In this document: positions 41,293 through 49,433 of the stretch, piece after piece
How the letters are laid out: every line of letters starts with the position of its first letter
Position numbering within the stretch: position 1 is the first letter of the stretch
Assembly (NCBI RefSeq): GCF_023499255.1
Contig: NZ_CP092183.1
Span: 2,549,501-2,613,500, forward strand
DNA: 64,000 nt
DNA from: Couchioplanes caeruleus
Lineage (GTDB): Bacteria > Actinomycetota > Actinomycetes > Mycobacteriales > Micromonosporaceae
Direction of reading: 5' to 3'
Notes under the pieces: model-generated
Told to the model about the DNA's origin: nothing
The model's database searches: none
What the model saw: only the letters and a program-made list of their open reading frames with translations
Translations under genes and position numbers: made by a program

Positions 41293-41928
41293 GTGAACAG
41301 AACCACCGCCGGCCTGCGGTGCCGGCGACAGACCGTCACAGTGCTGTTCGTCGACATCGTCGGCTTCACCAGCCTGATCGACGATCTTGACTGCATCGAT
41401 GTCCGTGACCTGCAGGTCGACTATTTCGACGCCGTGTCCACGGTCGTCCGGGCGGCCGGTGGGGTCGTGGAGAAGTTCATCGGCGACGCCGTCATGGCGG
41501 TCTTCGGCGCGAGCGGCCCGCGGGCCGGCCGGCCGGACGAGACGTGCCGGGCGGCCGCCGCCGCGGTCCGGGCCGGGCTGCTGATCCAGGAGGCGCTGCG
41601 GGGGCGTCTTCTGGCCGGCCGCTTCCCGGTACGTACCCGGGTGGGACTCGCCACAGGCGACGCGATCGTCGACCTCGACGCGGCCCGCGACGGCGGGTAC
41701 GGGATGGTCAGCGGCAGCGTCGTCGCGACCGCGGCACGGTTGCAGGCGTACGCGCCGCACGACACGGTCGTGGTGTGCGCCGCCACGCAGAGCGCCTCGG
41801 ACGCCGCGATCGCGTACCAGGAGATGCCGCCCGTGTCGGTCCCCGGCAAGGCGGCACCGGTCGAGCTGTGGCGGGCACTGCAGCCGCAGGCCGTCCCCGC
41901 CCAGCGCGCCCTGCAGACCTGCGCCTGA
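41293..41928 (+). CDS. Stand-alone class III nucleotide cyclase domain with altered active site
   Basis: 211 residues from the GTG at 41293 (GGAGCGGGGG upstream). The cyclase homology domain occupies almost the whole protein. Metal Asp21 (LFVDIVGFTS), Lys61 and Asp65 (EKFIGDAVMAVFG) are in place. In the second half the usual adenine-selecting Asp is Gly135 and the transition-state Asn is Ala145 (GYGMVSGSVVATAARLQ), although Arg149 is kept. It may be a weak, non-cAMP or purely regulatory cyclase domain. There is no membrane segment. It is 57 bp upstream of the kinase-GGDEF fusion gene and probably co-transcribed with it. Confidence 0.85.
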   Translation: MNRTTAGLRCRRQTVTVLFVDIVGFTSLIDDLDCIDVRDLQVDYFDAVSTVVRAAGGVVEKFIGDAVMAVFGASGPRAGRPDETCRAAAAAVRAGLLIQEALRGRLLAGRFPVRTRVGLATGDAIVDLDAARDGGYGMVSGSVVATAARLQAYAPHDTVVVCAATQSASDAAIAYQEMPPVSVPGKAAPVELWRALQPQAVPAQRALQTCA

Positions 41929-41985
41929 CGATCGGACAGCCGGGACAATCCTTCAGCGCGGCGGTGGTGCGCCGATAGAGGCTGC

Positions 41986-44900
41986 GTGGGTGCCTCGCCT
42001 TCCGTACCGGCAGAGCCGGCAGCGGTGCAGTCCGAGCTCGGCGTCGCCGCCGGGCTCGAAGTGCTGGGCGAGATCGGCCGCGGCGCGCAGGCGGTCGTCT
42101 ACCGGGTCCGGCGCGACGGCCGCGACTACGCCCTGAAGATGCTGCTCGAGGAGACCCCCGCGAGCTCCGGCCGGGGCCGCGACTTCCACCGGCAGGCGGC
42201 GCTGCTGGCCGCCGTCGAGAACCCGCACCTGCCGCGCGTGCACAAGTCCGGCGACGTCGGCGGGCGCCCGTACCTGATCATGGATCTGGTCGAGGGTGAG
42301 CCGCTGGCCCGGCGGCTGCTGCGCGGGCCGGTGCCGGAACGGCACGCCATCGCGATCGGGGCGGACGCCGCCGGCGCGCTGCGCGCGGTCCACGAGCACG
42401 ACCTGGTGCACCGCGACATCAAGCCCGAGAACGTCATGATCACCGCCGAGGGCGCGGCCCGCCTGGTGGACTTCGGGCTCGCCGCCCCCGCCTCGCCCGA
42501 GGGGCTGGGCCCGGACGACGCCGTGGCCGGCACGCTGACCTACTGCGCGCCGGAGCAGACCGGCATGCTCAACCGGCCCGTCGACAACCGGTCCGACCTG
42601 TACGCCCTCGGCGCCGTGCTCTTCGAGTGCGTCACCGGCGCCCCGCCCTTCGCCGCGGACGACGTCGCAGAGCTGCTGCACCTGCACGCCACGGCGCCCG
42701 TACCCGATCCGCGGGCGCTGTCGCCCGGTCTCGGCGCGACCTTCGCCGCCGTCATCGTGCGGCTGCTGGCCAAGGACCCCGACGACCGCTACCAGAGCGC
42801 CGCGGGGCTGCTGGCGGACCTGCGCCGGCTCGCCACCGACCCGGCGGCGGTGTTCCCGCTCGGCGACGAGGACGGGCCGGTCGCGCCGCTGGAGCCGCGG
42901 CTGACCGGGCGTGACGCCGAGTTCGGCGTGCTCCGCGAGCGCTGGACCGAGGCGGCGAGCGGCCGGGGCGGCGTGGTGCTGCTGCACGGGCCGACCGGGG
43001 CCGGGAAGACCCGGCTGGCGATGGAGCTCGGTGCGCTGGCCGCCGCTCAGGGCGCCGTCGTGCTGCGCGGCGGTGCGTCCTCCAGCGACCGGCGGCCGAT
43101 GGCACCGCTGCGCGCCGCGGTCGATGCGTACGTGAAAGACCTGCTCGGCCGCCCCGGTGGCGGCGCCGCCGCCGCGAACGTCCTGCGCGCCGCCGCGGGG
43201 CAGAGCGCCGGCCTGGTGACCAGCCTGTCGCCGGCGCTGGCCGAGGTCCTCGGGGTGCCCGAGGTGCCGGGCGAGATCGGCCTCGGCCGGCACGCCGCCG
43301 CGGTCGCCGACCTGCTCACCGGCCTGGCCCGGACCGCCGGCCCGGTGCTGGTGCACCTCGACGACGCGCAGTGGTTCGACGACGGCACCGTCCGGGTGCT
43401 GCAGCAGCTCGCGGCCGGCGTGTCCGGCGTACGGATGCTCGTCGTGGCGACCACCCGGCCCGCCGACGGCGACGCGCAGGAGCAACCACCACGGCTCGGC
43501 TCCGGTCAGGTGCTCGACATCAGCCTCGCGCCGCTCAGCCAGGACCAGGTGGGGCTGCTCATCGAGTCGATCTCCGGTGGCCTGCGGCTGCCGGAGCGCT
43601 CCGCGGCGCACATCACGATGCTGACCGGCGGCAACCCCTTCGTGACCCTCGCGTACGCGCGGATGGTCATGGAGGCGGGCCTGCTGCGGCCCGACTGGGG
43701 TACGTGGGAGGTCGACGGCGACGGGGTCCGTGATCTGGCCCTGCCCGCCGACTCCGCCCAGCTCGTCCTGCGCCGGATGAGCGCCCTCGACGCCGGCAGC
43801 CGGCACCTGCTGAGCATCGCGGCCGTCGTCGGCACCGCGTTCAGCCCCGGGATCGTCGCCGAGGCCGCGGGCGTCGACCGCCGCCGCGTGCACGACGTGC
43901 TCTCCGACGCCAACCGGCAGGGGTTGCTCGCCCAGCGCGACGGCGTCCACCGCTTCCTGCACGACAGCATCCGCGTCGCGCTCCTGGCCGACCTCGGCGA
44001 GGACGAGGTACGCGAGCTGCACAACCGCATCGCCGACGCCCTGGACCGCCGCCCCGACCCCGACGTGTACGCCCTCGCCCGGCACTGCGCGCTGGGCGAC
44101 CCCGGCCACGACCCGGCCCGGATGCTGCGCGCCTGCACCGCGGCCGGCGCGCGGGCGCTCGCCGAGCACGCGCCGGACACCGCCCTGACCTACCTCGAGT
44201 ACGCCCGCGACGCCGCGCACACCGGCGGGCTGGCCGTGGGCAGCGCCCTCAAGGAGCTGCTCGGCACCGCGTACCACCAGAACGGCCGGTTCGACGAGGC
44301 GAGGGCGACGGTCACCGAGGCGCTGTCGGAGGCGGTGGACCGCACCGAACGCGCGCGTCTGCACCTCCTGCTCGCCCGGGTGCACGAGAGCAACTGGGGT
44401 GGCGCCGCTCAGCTGGAGGCGGTCGACCGCGGGCTGGCCGAGCTCGGCCGCAGCCTGCCGGCCAATCCCGTCCTGCGGGTGCTCACCTCGGTGTGGCTGT
44501 TCCTCATCGGATGCGTCACGCGCGTCACGCGGCTGGGCTACGGCACCGCGAAGGGTGAACACCGCGATCTGCTGCGGCTGGAGACCACCCTTCTGCACTA
44601 CGGCGCCTCCGGAGCCATCCGTACGCTGCGCCCCACGTATTCCCTCCCGTACGCGTTGCGCATGGTGTACCCGATCAACCGGATCGGCCGGTCCCCGGAG
44701 CGCGCCCGCGACTTCGTGGCGCTCACGATGGCCCTGCGCATGGTGGGCCTGCACCGCCTCTCCGACCGGATCACCACGTCGTCGCTGCGGACCGCCGCCG
44801 AGCTGGGCGACCCGACGCTGATCGCGCGCATCGACTGGATGACCGCCATCGCCGTGCACGGCAGCGGCGCGGACTCCGGCGAGCGGGTCCGGCGCGTCCT

Positions 44901-47235
44901 CATGGAACGCGACCGCTTCCTGGACGCCGGACTGATCCTCGACTGCTACGCGGTCCTCGGCTGGGACTGGCTGCTGCGCGGTGAGATCGCCGAGGCCGAG
45001 GCGGCCTGCTCCGGGCGGCAGCGCTGGCTCGACGCCGGCGGGCACGCCGACCGCAGCGCCGTCGTGGCGATCGACGCGGGCCTGCTCGCCATGCGCGGCC
45101 GGGCCGGCGAGGCCCTCGCGGCGCTCGGCCGGGCCGGCGACACCCGGGAGATCCACGAGATCGTCGACATGATCGGCGCGCGGATGCTCGCCGCGATCGA
45201 GCGCGACGACCTGGGCGCGGCCTTCGACGACGCCGTCGCGGAGTTCGAAGGGCTGGGCCTGCGCCCGTCCGACGTCCTGCCGGCCCAGCACGCCTACTTC
45301 GTCCACCACGCGTACGGCCGGCTCGAGCAGGCCCGCCGCGCCGCGCCGGCCGACCAGGAGCGGGCGCTGGCCGCCGCCGAGACGGCCGTCGCCACCCTCG
45401 GCCGGGTCACCAAGCGCCCGATCGTCGCGGCGCACCACCGCATCGCCAAGGCCGCCCTGGCGGTGCTCAAGCCCGGGCACGCCGGCGTCGCGCTCGACCT
45501 CCTCACCCGGGCCGAGAAACTGCTGCGCGCGGTCGACGCGCCGCTGACCTCCTTCGAGGCCGCCCTGACCCGCGCCCGCGCGCTGGCCCTGCTCGGGGTG
45601 AACGGGGAGGCGGACCGCCAGGCGCGCATGGCCGCGACCATCGCCGAGGAACGGGGCTGGCCGCACCGCGCCCGCCGGGTCGCCGCCGAGTTCCGGCTCG
45701 ACGCCGGGCGGCGCAACCGGGTGCCGGTCGTCGCCGCCCGGGGCCGCGCGGGGCAGCGCTGGGCCGCGCTCGAGCAGCTCAGCAATGCCGCGTCGCGGGT
45801 CATCGACCCGGAGCGGCTCACCCGGGTCGCGCTGGACGAGACCGTACGCCTGCTCGGCGCCGAACGCGCCCTGCTGTTCCTCGTGGACGCCGACAGCGGG
45901 GTGCTCGCCCCGCAGGTCGGCCGCGACGCCACCGGTCACGACCTCGCCGAGCTCACCGGCTACAGCACCACGGTGGTGGACCGGGTCCGGCACAGCCGCG
46001 AGCCGCTCGTGGTCACCGGCACCGAGGAGGGCGCGGCCCTGGGCGCCGACAGCGTCGTCCAGTACGGCCTGCGCAGCATCCTCGTCGCCCCGCTCGAACT
46101 GGACGACCGCCTGCTCGGCGTGGTGTACCTGGACAGCCGCGTCGCCAAGGGCGTGTTCACGGTCGACGACGCCGACGTGCTGACCGCCATCACCCACCAC
46201 ATCGCCGTCGGCCTGGAGACCGCCCGCGCCGCGCAGCTCGAGGTCGCGGTCGCCGCCGCCAACCGGCAGCGCGACCTCGCCGAGACGCTGCGCCGCGCGA
46301 TGGCCCGGCTCAGCGGCACCCTCGACCCGGAGCTCGTGCTGCGCCGGCTGCTGCTGACCGCCCGGCAGACGCCCGGCGGCGAGCGCGGCTGGCTGCTGCT
46401 CGGCACGTCCTCGTCCGCCGAGGTCACCGTGCTCGACGGCACCGGCGGCACGGCGACCCTGGTCCTGGCGGACCACCCCGAGCTGCGCGCGCTGCTCGAC
46501 AACCGGCAGGCCGACCTCACCCCGGGTACGCCGTCCTGGGCGTCCTCGCTGGGCTCGCACACCGGCGGTAGCTGGCTGACCGTCACGCTGGACGACCGGG
46601 ACGGGCCGGTGGGCGTGCTCGTGCTCGCCTCCGAGCGGGCCAACGCGTACGCCGCCGCGGACCTCGGCGTCGCGGCCGCGCTCGTCGGGCAGGGGATGGT
46701 CGCGTACGACAACGCCCGGCTGTTCAGCCGCATCAACGAGCTGGCCACCACGGACAGCCTGACCGGGGTGGCGAACCGGCGGCGGTTCTTCGAGCTCGCC
46801 GAGCGCTCCCTCGGGGCGGCGCGGCGGTCGGGGGACCCGGTCACCGCCCTGATGATCGACATCGACCACTTCAAGCGCATCAACGACACGTACGGCCACC
46901 AGACCGGCGACGACGTGATCCGTGGCGTGGTCGACCGGCTGCTGGCCGGCCTGCCGCCCGACGGTCTCGTCGCCCGGTACGGCGGTGAGGAGTTCGCCGT
47001 CCTGCTGCCGGGCATCTGCGAGGACGGGCCGGCGCTCGCCGAGAAGCTGCGCGCCGCCGTGGACGGGAGCCCGGTGGAGACGCGTACGGGCGCGATCCCG
47101 GTCACGATCAGTGTCGGGCTGGCCCGGTTGCGCCCGTCGGACGCGACCGCGGACACCCTGCTCGGCCGGGCCGACGCCGGCCTGTACGCCGCCAAGCAGG
47201 GCGGCCGGAACCGTGTCGTGGCTCACGAAGAGTGA
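41986..47235 (+). CDS. Ser/Thr kinase - AAA ATPase - GAF - GAF - GGDEF diguanylate cyclase fusion
   Basis: 1749 residues, GTG at 41986 with AGAGG upstream. Kinase domain at about 25-285: Gly loop GEIGRGAQAVVY, Lys51, catalytic HRDIKPEN (Asp144), VDFGLA (Asp162), with APE motif CAPEQ. AAA/STAND domain from about 305: P-loop GPTGAGKT (335-342) and LVHLDDAQWFDD. Helical repeats at about 700-1240. Two GAF domains at about 1265-1410 and 1440-1578. C-terminal diguanylate cyclase at 1585-1745 with DSLTGVANRRRF, MIDIDHFKRINDTYGH and active site RYGGEEF (GGEEF 1666-1670). The inhibitory I-site Arg is absent (LPPD instead of RxxD). All catalytic centres look intact. It would link phosphorylation to c-di-GMP. 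Confidence 0.92.
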   Translation: MGASPSVPAEPAAVQSELGVAAGLEVLGEIGRGAQAVVYRVRRDGRDYALKMLLEETPASSGRGRDFHRQAALLAAVENPHLPRVHKSGDVGGRPYLIMDLVEGEPLARRLLRGPVPERHAIAIGADAAGALRAVHEHDLVHRDIKPENVMITAEGAARLVDFGLAAPASPEGLGPDDAVAGTLTYCAPEQTGMLNRPVDNRSDLYALGAVLFECVTGAPPFAADDVAELLHLHATAPVPDPRALSPGLGATFAAVIVRLLAKDPDDRYQSAAGLLADLRRLATDPAAVFPLGDEDGPVAPLEPRLTGRDAEFGVLRERWTEAASGRGGVVLLHGPTGAGKTRLAMELGALAAAQGAVVLRGGASSSDRRPMAPLRAAVDAYVKDLLGRPGGGAAAANVLRAAAGQSAGLVTSLSPALAEVLGVPEVPGEIGLGRHAAAVADLLTGLARTAGPVLVHLDDAQWFDDGTVRVLQQLAAGVSGVRMLVVATTRPADGDAQEQPPRLGSGQVLDISLAPLSQDQVGLLIESISGGLRLPERSAAHITMLTGGNPFVTLAYARMVMEAGLLRPDWGTWEVDGDGVRDLALPADSAQLVLRRMSALDAGSRHLLSIAAVVGTAFSPGIVAEAAGVDRRRVHDVLSDANRQGLLAQRDGVHRFLHDSIRVALLADLGEDEVRELHNRIADALDRRPDPDVYALARHCALGDPGHDPARMLRACTAAGARALAEHAPDTALTYLEYARDAAHTGGLAVGSALKELLGTAYHQNGRFDEARATVTEALSEAVDRTERARLHLLLARVHESNWGGAAQLEAVDRGLAELGRSLPANPVLRVLTSVWLFLIGCVTRVTRLGYGTAKGEHRDLLRLETTLLHYGASGAIRTLRPTYSLPYALRMVYPINRIGRSPERARDFVALTMALRMVGLHRLSDRITTSSLRTAAELGDPTLIARIDWMTAIAVHGSGADSGERVRRVLMERDRFLDAGLILDCYAVLGWDWLLRGEIAEAEAACSGRQRWLDAGGHADRSAVVAIDAGLLAMRGRAGEALAALGRAGDTREIHEIVDMIGARMLAAIERDDLGAAFDDAVAEFEGLGLRPSDVLPAQHAYFVHHAYGRLEQARRAAPADQERALAAAETAVATLGRVTKRPIVAAHHRIAKAALAVLKPGHAGVALDLLTRAEKLLRAVDAPLTSFEAALTRARALALLGVNGEADRQARMAATIAEERGWPHRARRVAAEFRLDAGRRNRVPVVAARGRAGQRWAALEQLSNAASRVIDPERLTRVALDETVRLLGAERALLFLVDADSGVLAPQVGRDATGHDLAELTGYSTTVVDRVRHSREPLVVTGTEEGAALGADSVVQYGLRSILVAPLELDDRLLGVVYLDSRVAKGVFTVDDADVLTAITHHIAVGLETARAAQLEVAVAAANRQRDLAETLRRAMARLSGTLDPELVLRRLLLTARQTPGGERGWLLLGTSSSAEVTVLDGTGGTATLVLADHPELRALLDNRQADLTPGTPSWASSLGSHTGGSWLTVTLDDRDGPVGVLVLASERANAYAAADLGVAAALVGQGMVAYDNARLFSRINELATTDSLTGVANRRRFFELAERSLGAARRSGDPVTALMIDIDHFKRINDTYGHQTGDDVIRGVVDRLLAGLPPDGLVARYGGEEFAVLLPGICEDGPALAEKLRAAVDGSPVETRTGAIPVTISVGLARLRPSDATADTLLGRADAGLYAAKQGGRNRVVAHEE

Positions 47236-47358
47236 TGTTCGTCCGGTTCCTCCCGGTCTTTGCCGGGGCGTACCGGGTCGGCCTCACGAAACTCGTCGTA
47301 CCTGCCCGGTAGGCTCGCCGCGTCGTTGACGGCCGCCACTGCCCGGGAGTAATACCTC

Positions 47359-49416
47359 GTGACTGCGCAACAGGAGATCCTCTACGGGGCCGACGATCTC
47401 ACGCACCTCGAGGGCCTCGACGCGGTGCGCAAGCGCCCCGGCATGTACATCGGCTCGACCGACAGCCGCGGTGTCAACCACCTCGCCAACGAGATCATCG
47501 ACAACTCCACCGACGAGGGCGTCGCCGGCCACGCCGACAACGTCACGGTCTTCCTGCACGCCGACGGCTCGGTGCAGGTCGACGACGACGGCCGTGGCAT
47601 CCCCACCGACATCAACGCCAAGTCCGGCCTCTCCGGCGTCGAGCTCGTGCTCACCCGGCTGCACGCGGGCGGCAAGTTCGGCGGCTCCGGCTACAAGACC
47701 TCCGGCGGCCTGCACGGCGTCGGCGCCTCCGCGGTCAACGCGCTGTCACTGCGCTTCGACGTGACCGTCAAGCGCGACGGCAAGGTCCACGAGATGTCGT
47801 TCCAGCGTGGCGTCCCGGGCGTCTTCTCCGGCGACGGCCCGTCGGCGAAGTTCCAGCCCGAGCCCGGCCTGCGCGTCGTGCGCAAGATGAAGCGCGGCGA
47901 GCGGTCCGGCACGTCGATCCGCTACTGGTACGACGCCCGCTACTTCGAGACCGGCGCCCGGCTCGACACCGACACCGTCCGCGCCAAGCTGCGCAACACC
48001 GCGTTCCTCGTGCCCGGCGTCGCGTTCGTGCTGCACGACCGCACCGGCGAGGAGCCGCTCGAGGAGACCTTCCACTACCCGCACGGGCTCACCGACATGG
48101 TGGAGTTCCTGACCCCGTCCGGCGACAAGCCGGTCTCCGGCATCCTGATGGTCACCGGCGAGGGCACCTACAAGGAGAACGCCGCCGACGCGAACGGCGT
48201 CATGCAGTCCAACGTCGAGCGCCGCGCCGAGATCGAGGTCGCGTTCCGCTGGGGCACCGGCTACGAACGCACCGTCGAGTGCTTCACCAACACGATCCGC
48301 AACGTGCACGGCGGCACCCACCGCAAGGGCTTCGAGCGGGCCCTGACCCGCGCCCTCGGCGAGGCCGTCCGCAACGCCCGCGGGCTGCTCAAGCCCAAGG
48401 AGGACGTGCCGGTCCTCGACGACTATCTCGAGGGCCTCACCGCGGTCATCCACGTGCGCGTGCCGGAGCCGCAGTTCACCTCGCAGACCAAGGACGAGCT
48501 CTCCACCGCCGGCATCACCCGGGTCCTGCAGGGCCTGGTCGAGCAGCACCTCAAGCAGTGGATCGACGACCGGCGGACCAAGAGCGAGGCCCGCACGGTG
48601 CTGCAGAAGGTGGTCGACGCCGCCCGCGTGCGCCTCACCCAGAAGCAGCAGAAGGACGCCGCGCGGCGCAAGACCGCCCTCGAGGGCGCGTCCATGCCGC
48701 CCAAGCTCGTCGACTGCCGCTCGACCGGCATCAGCCGCAGCGAGCTCTACATCGTGGAGGGTGACAGCGCGCTGGGCACCGCCCGGATGGCCCGCAGCTC
48801 GGAGTACCAGGCGCTGCTGCCCATCCGCGGCAAGATCCTGAACGTGCAGAAGGCCAGCCTGCAGCAGGTGCTCGACAACGCCGAGTGCTCGGCCATCGTG
48901 CAGGTGCTCGGTGCCGGCTCGGGCCGCACGTTCGACCTGAGCACGATGCGCTACGGCCGGGTCATGATCATGGCGGACGCGGACGTCGACGGCTCGCACA
49001 TCCGCACCCTGCTGATCACCCTGTTCGCCAAGTACATGCGGCCGGTGATCGAGAACGGCCGGCTCTTCGCCGCCATGCCGCCGCTGCACAAGGTCAGCAC
49101 CAAGGGCCGCAACTCCGAGACGGTGTACACGTACACCCAGCAGGAGATGGAGACCACGGTCGCCCGGTTCGAGAAGGCCGGCAGGTCCGTCAACCGGCCG
49201 GTGCCCCGGTTCAAGGGCCTCGGCGAGATGGACGCCGACGAGCTGTGGGACACCACGATGAACCCCGCCACCCGCGCGGTCCGGCGGATCACCCTGACCG
49301 ACGCCGAGCGGGCCGAGGCCACCCTCGAGCTGCTCATGGGTGAGCGGGTCGAGCCCCGCAAGAACTGGCTCATCGAGGCCGCCGGCCGCATCGACCAGGA
49401 AACGATCGACGCCTGA
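47359..49416 (+). CDS. parE: DNA topoisomerase IV subunit B (ParE/ParY type)
   Basis: 685 residues from the GTG at 47359. The GHKL ATPase domain has EIIDNSTDEGVAGHADN, VDDDGRGIPTDI and GGLHGVGASAVNALS. The transducer Lys is in SQTKDEL. The TOPRIM domain has YIVEGDSALGTARMAR and LPIRGKILNVQKAS, then MIMADADVDGSHIRTLL with the metal Asp pair, and FKGLGEMDADELWDTTMNP at the end. It is the ATPase half of a type II topoisomerase. The adjacent parC, and the distance from any dnaA/recF context, favour topoisomerase IV over gyrase. Confidence 0.88.
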   Translation: MTAQQEILYGADDLTHLEGLDAVRKRPGMYIGSTDSRGVNHLANEIIDNSTDEGVAGHADNVTVFLHADGSVQVDDDGRGIPTDINAKSGLSGVELVLTRLHAGGKFGGSGYKTSGGLHGVGASAVNALSLRFDVTVKRDGKVHEMSFQRGVPGVFSGDGPSAKFQPEPGLRVVRKMKRGERSGTSIRYWYDARYFETGARLDTDTVRAKLRNTAFLVPGVAFVLHDRTGEEPLEETFHYPHGLTDMVEFLTPSGDKPVSGILMVTGEGTYKENAADANGVMQSNVERRAEIEVAFRWGTGYERTVECFTNTIRNVHGGTHRKGFERALTRALGEAVRNARGLLKPKEDVPVLDDYLEGLTAVIHVRVPEPQFTSQTKDELSTAGITRVLQGLVEQHLKQWIDDRRTKSEARTVLQKVVDAARVRLTQKQQKDAARRKTALEGASMPPKLVDCRSTGISRSELYIVEGDSALGTARMARSSEYQALLPIRGKILNVQKASLQQVLDNAECSAIVQVLGAGSGRTFDLSTMRYGRVMIMADADVDGSHIRTLLITLFAKYMRPVIENGRLFAAMPPLHKVSTKGRNSETVYTYTQQEMETTVARFEKAGRSVNRPVPRFKGLGEMDADELWDTTMNPATRAVRRITLTDAERAEATLELLMGERVEPRKNWLIEAAGRIDQETIDA

Positions 49417-49433
49417 GGAACGGGTCACAAGAC

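Noticed and set aside
41953..47226. 1757-codon open frame antisense to the kinase-GGDEF gene
   Set aside because: It mirrors the whole plus-strand gene, its translation is Arg/Gly/Val/His-rich with no motifs, and such shadow frames are expected at this GC content. The plus strand has intact catalytic motifs.
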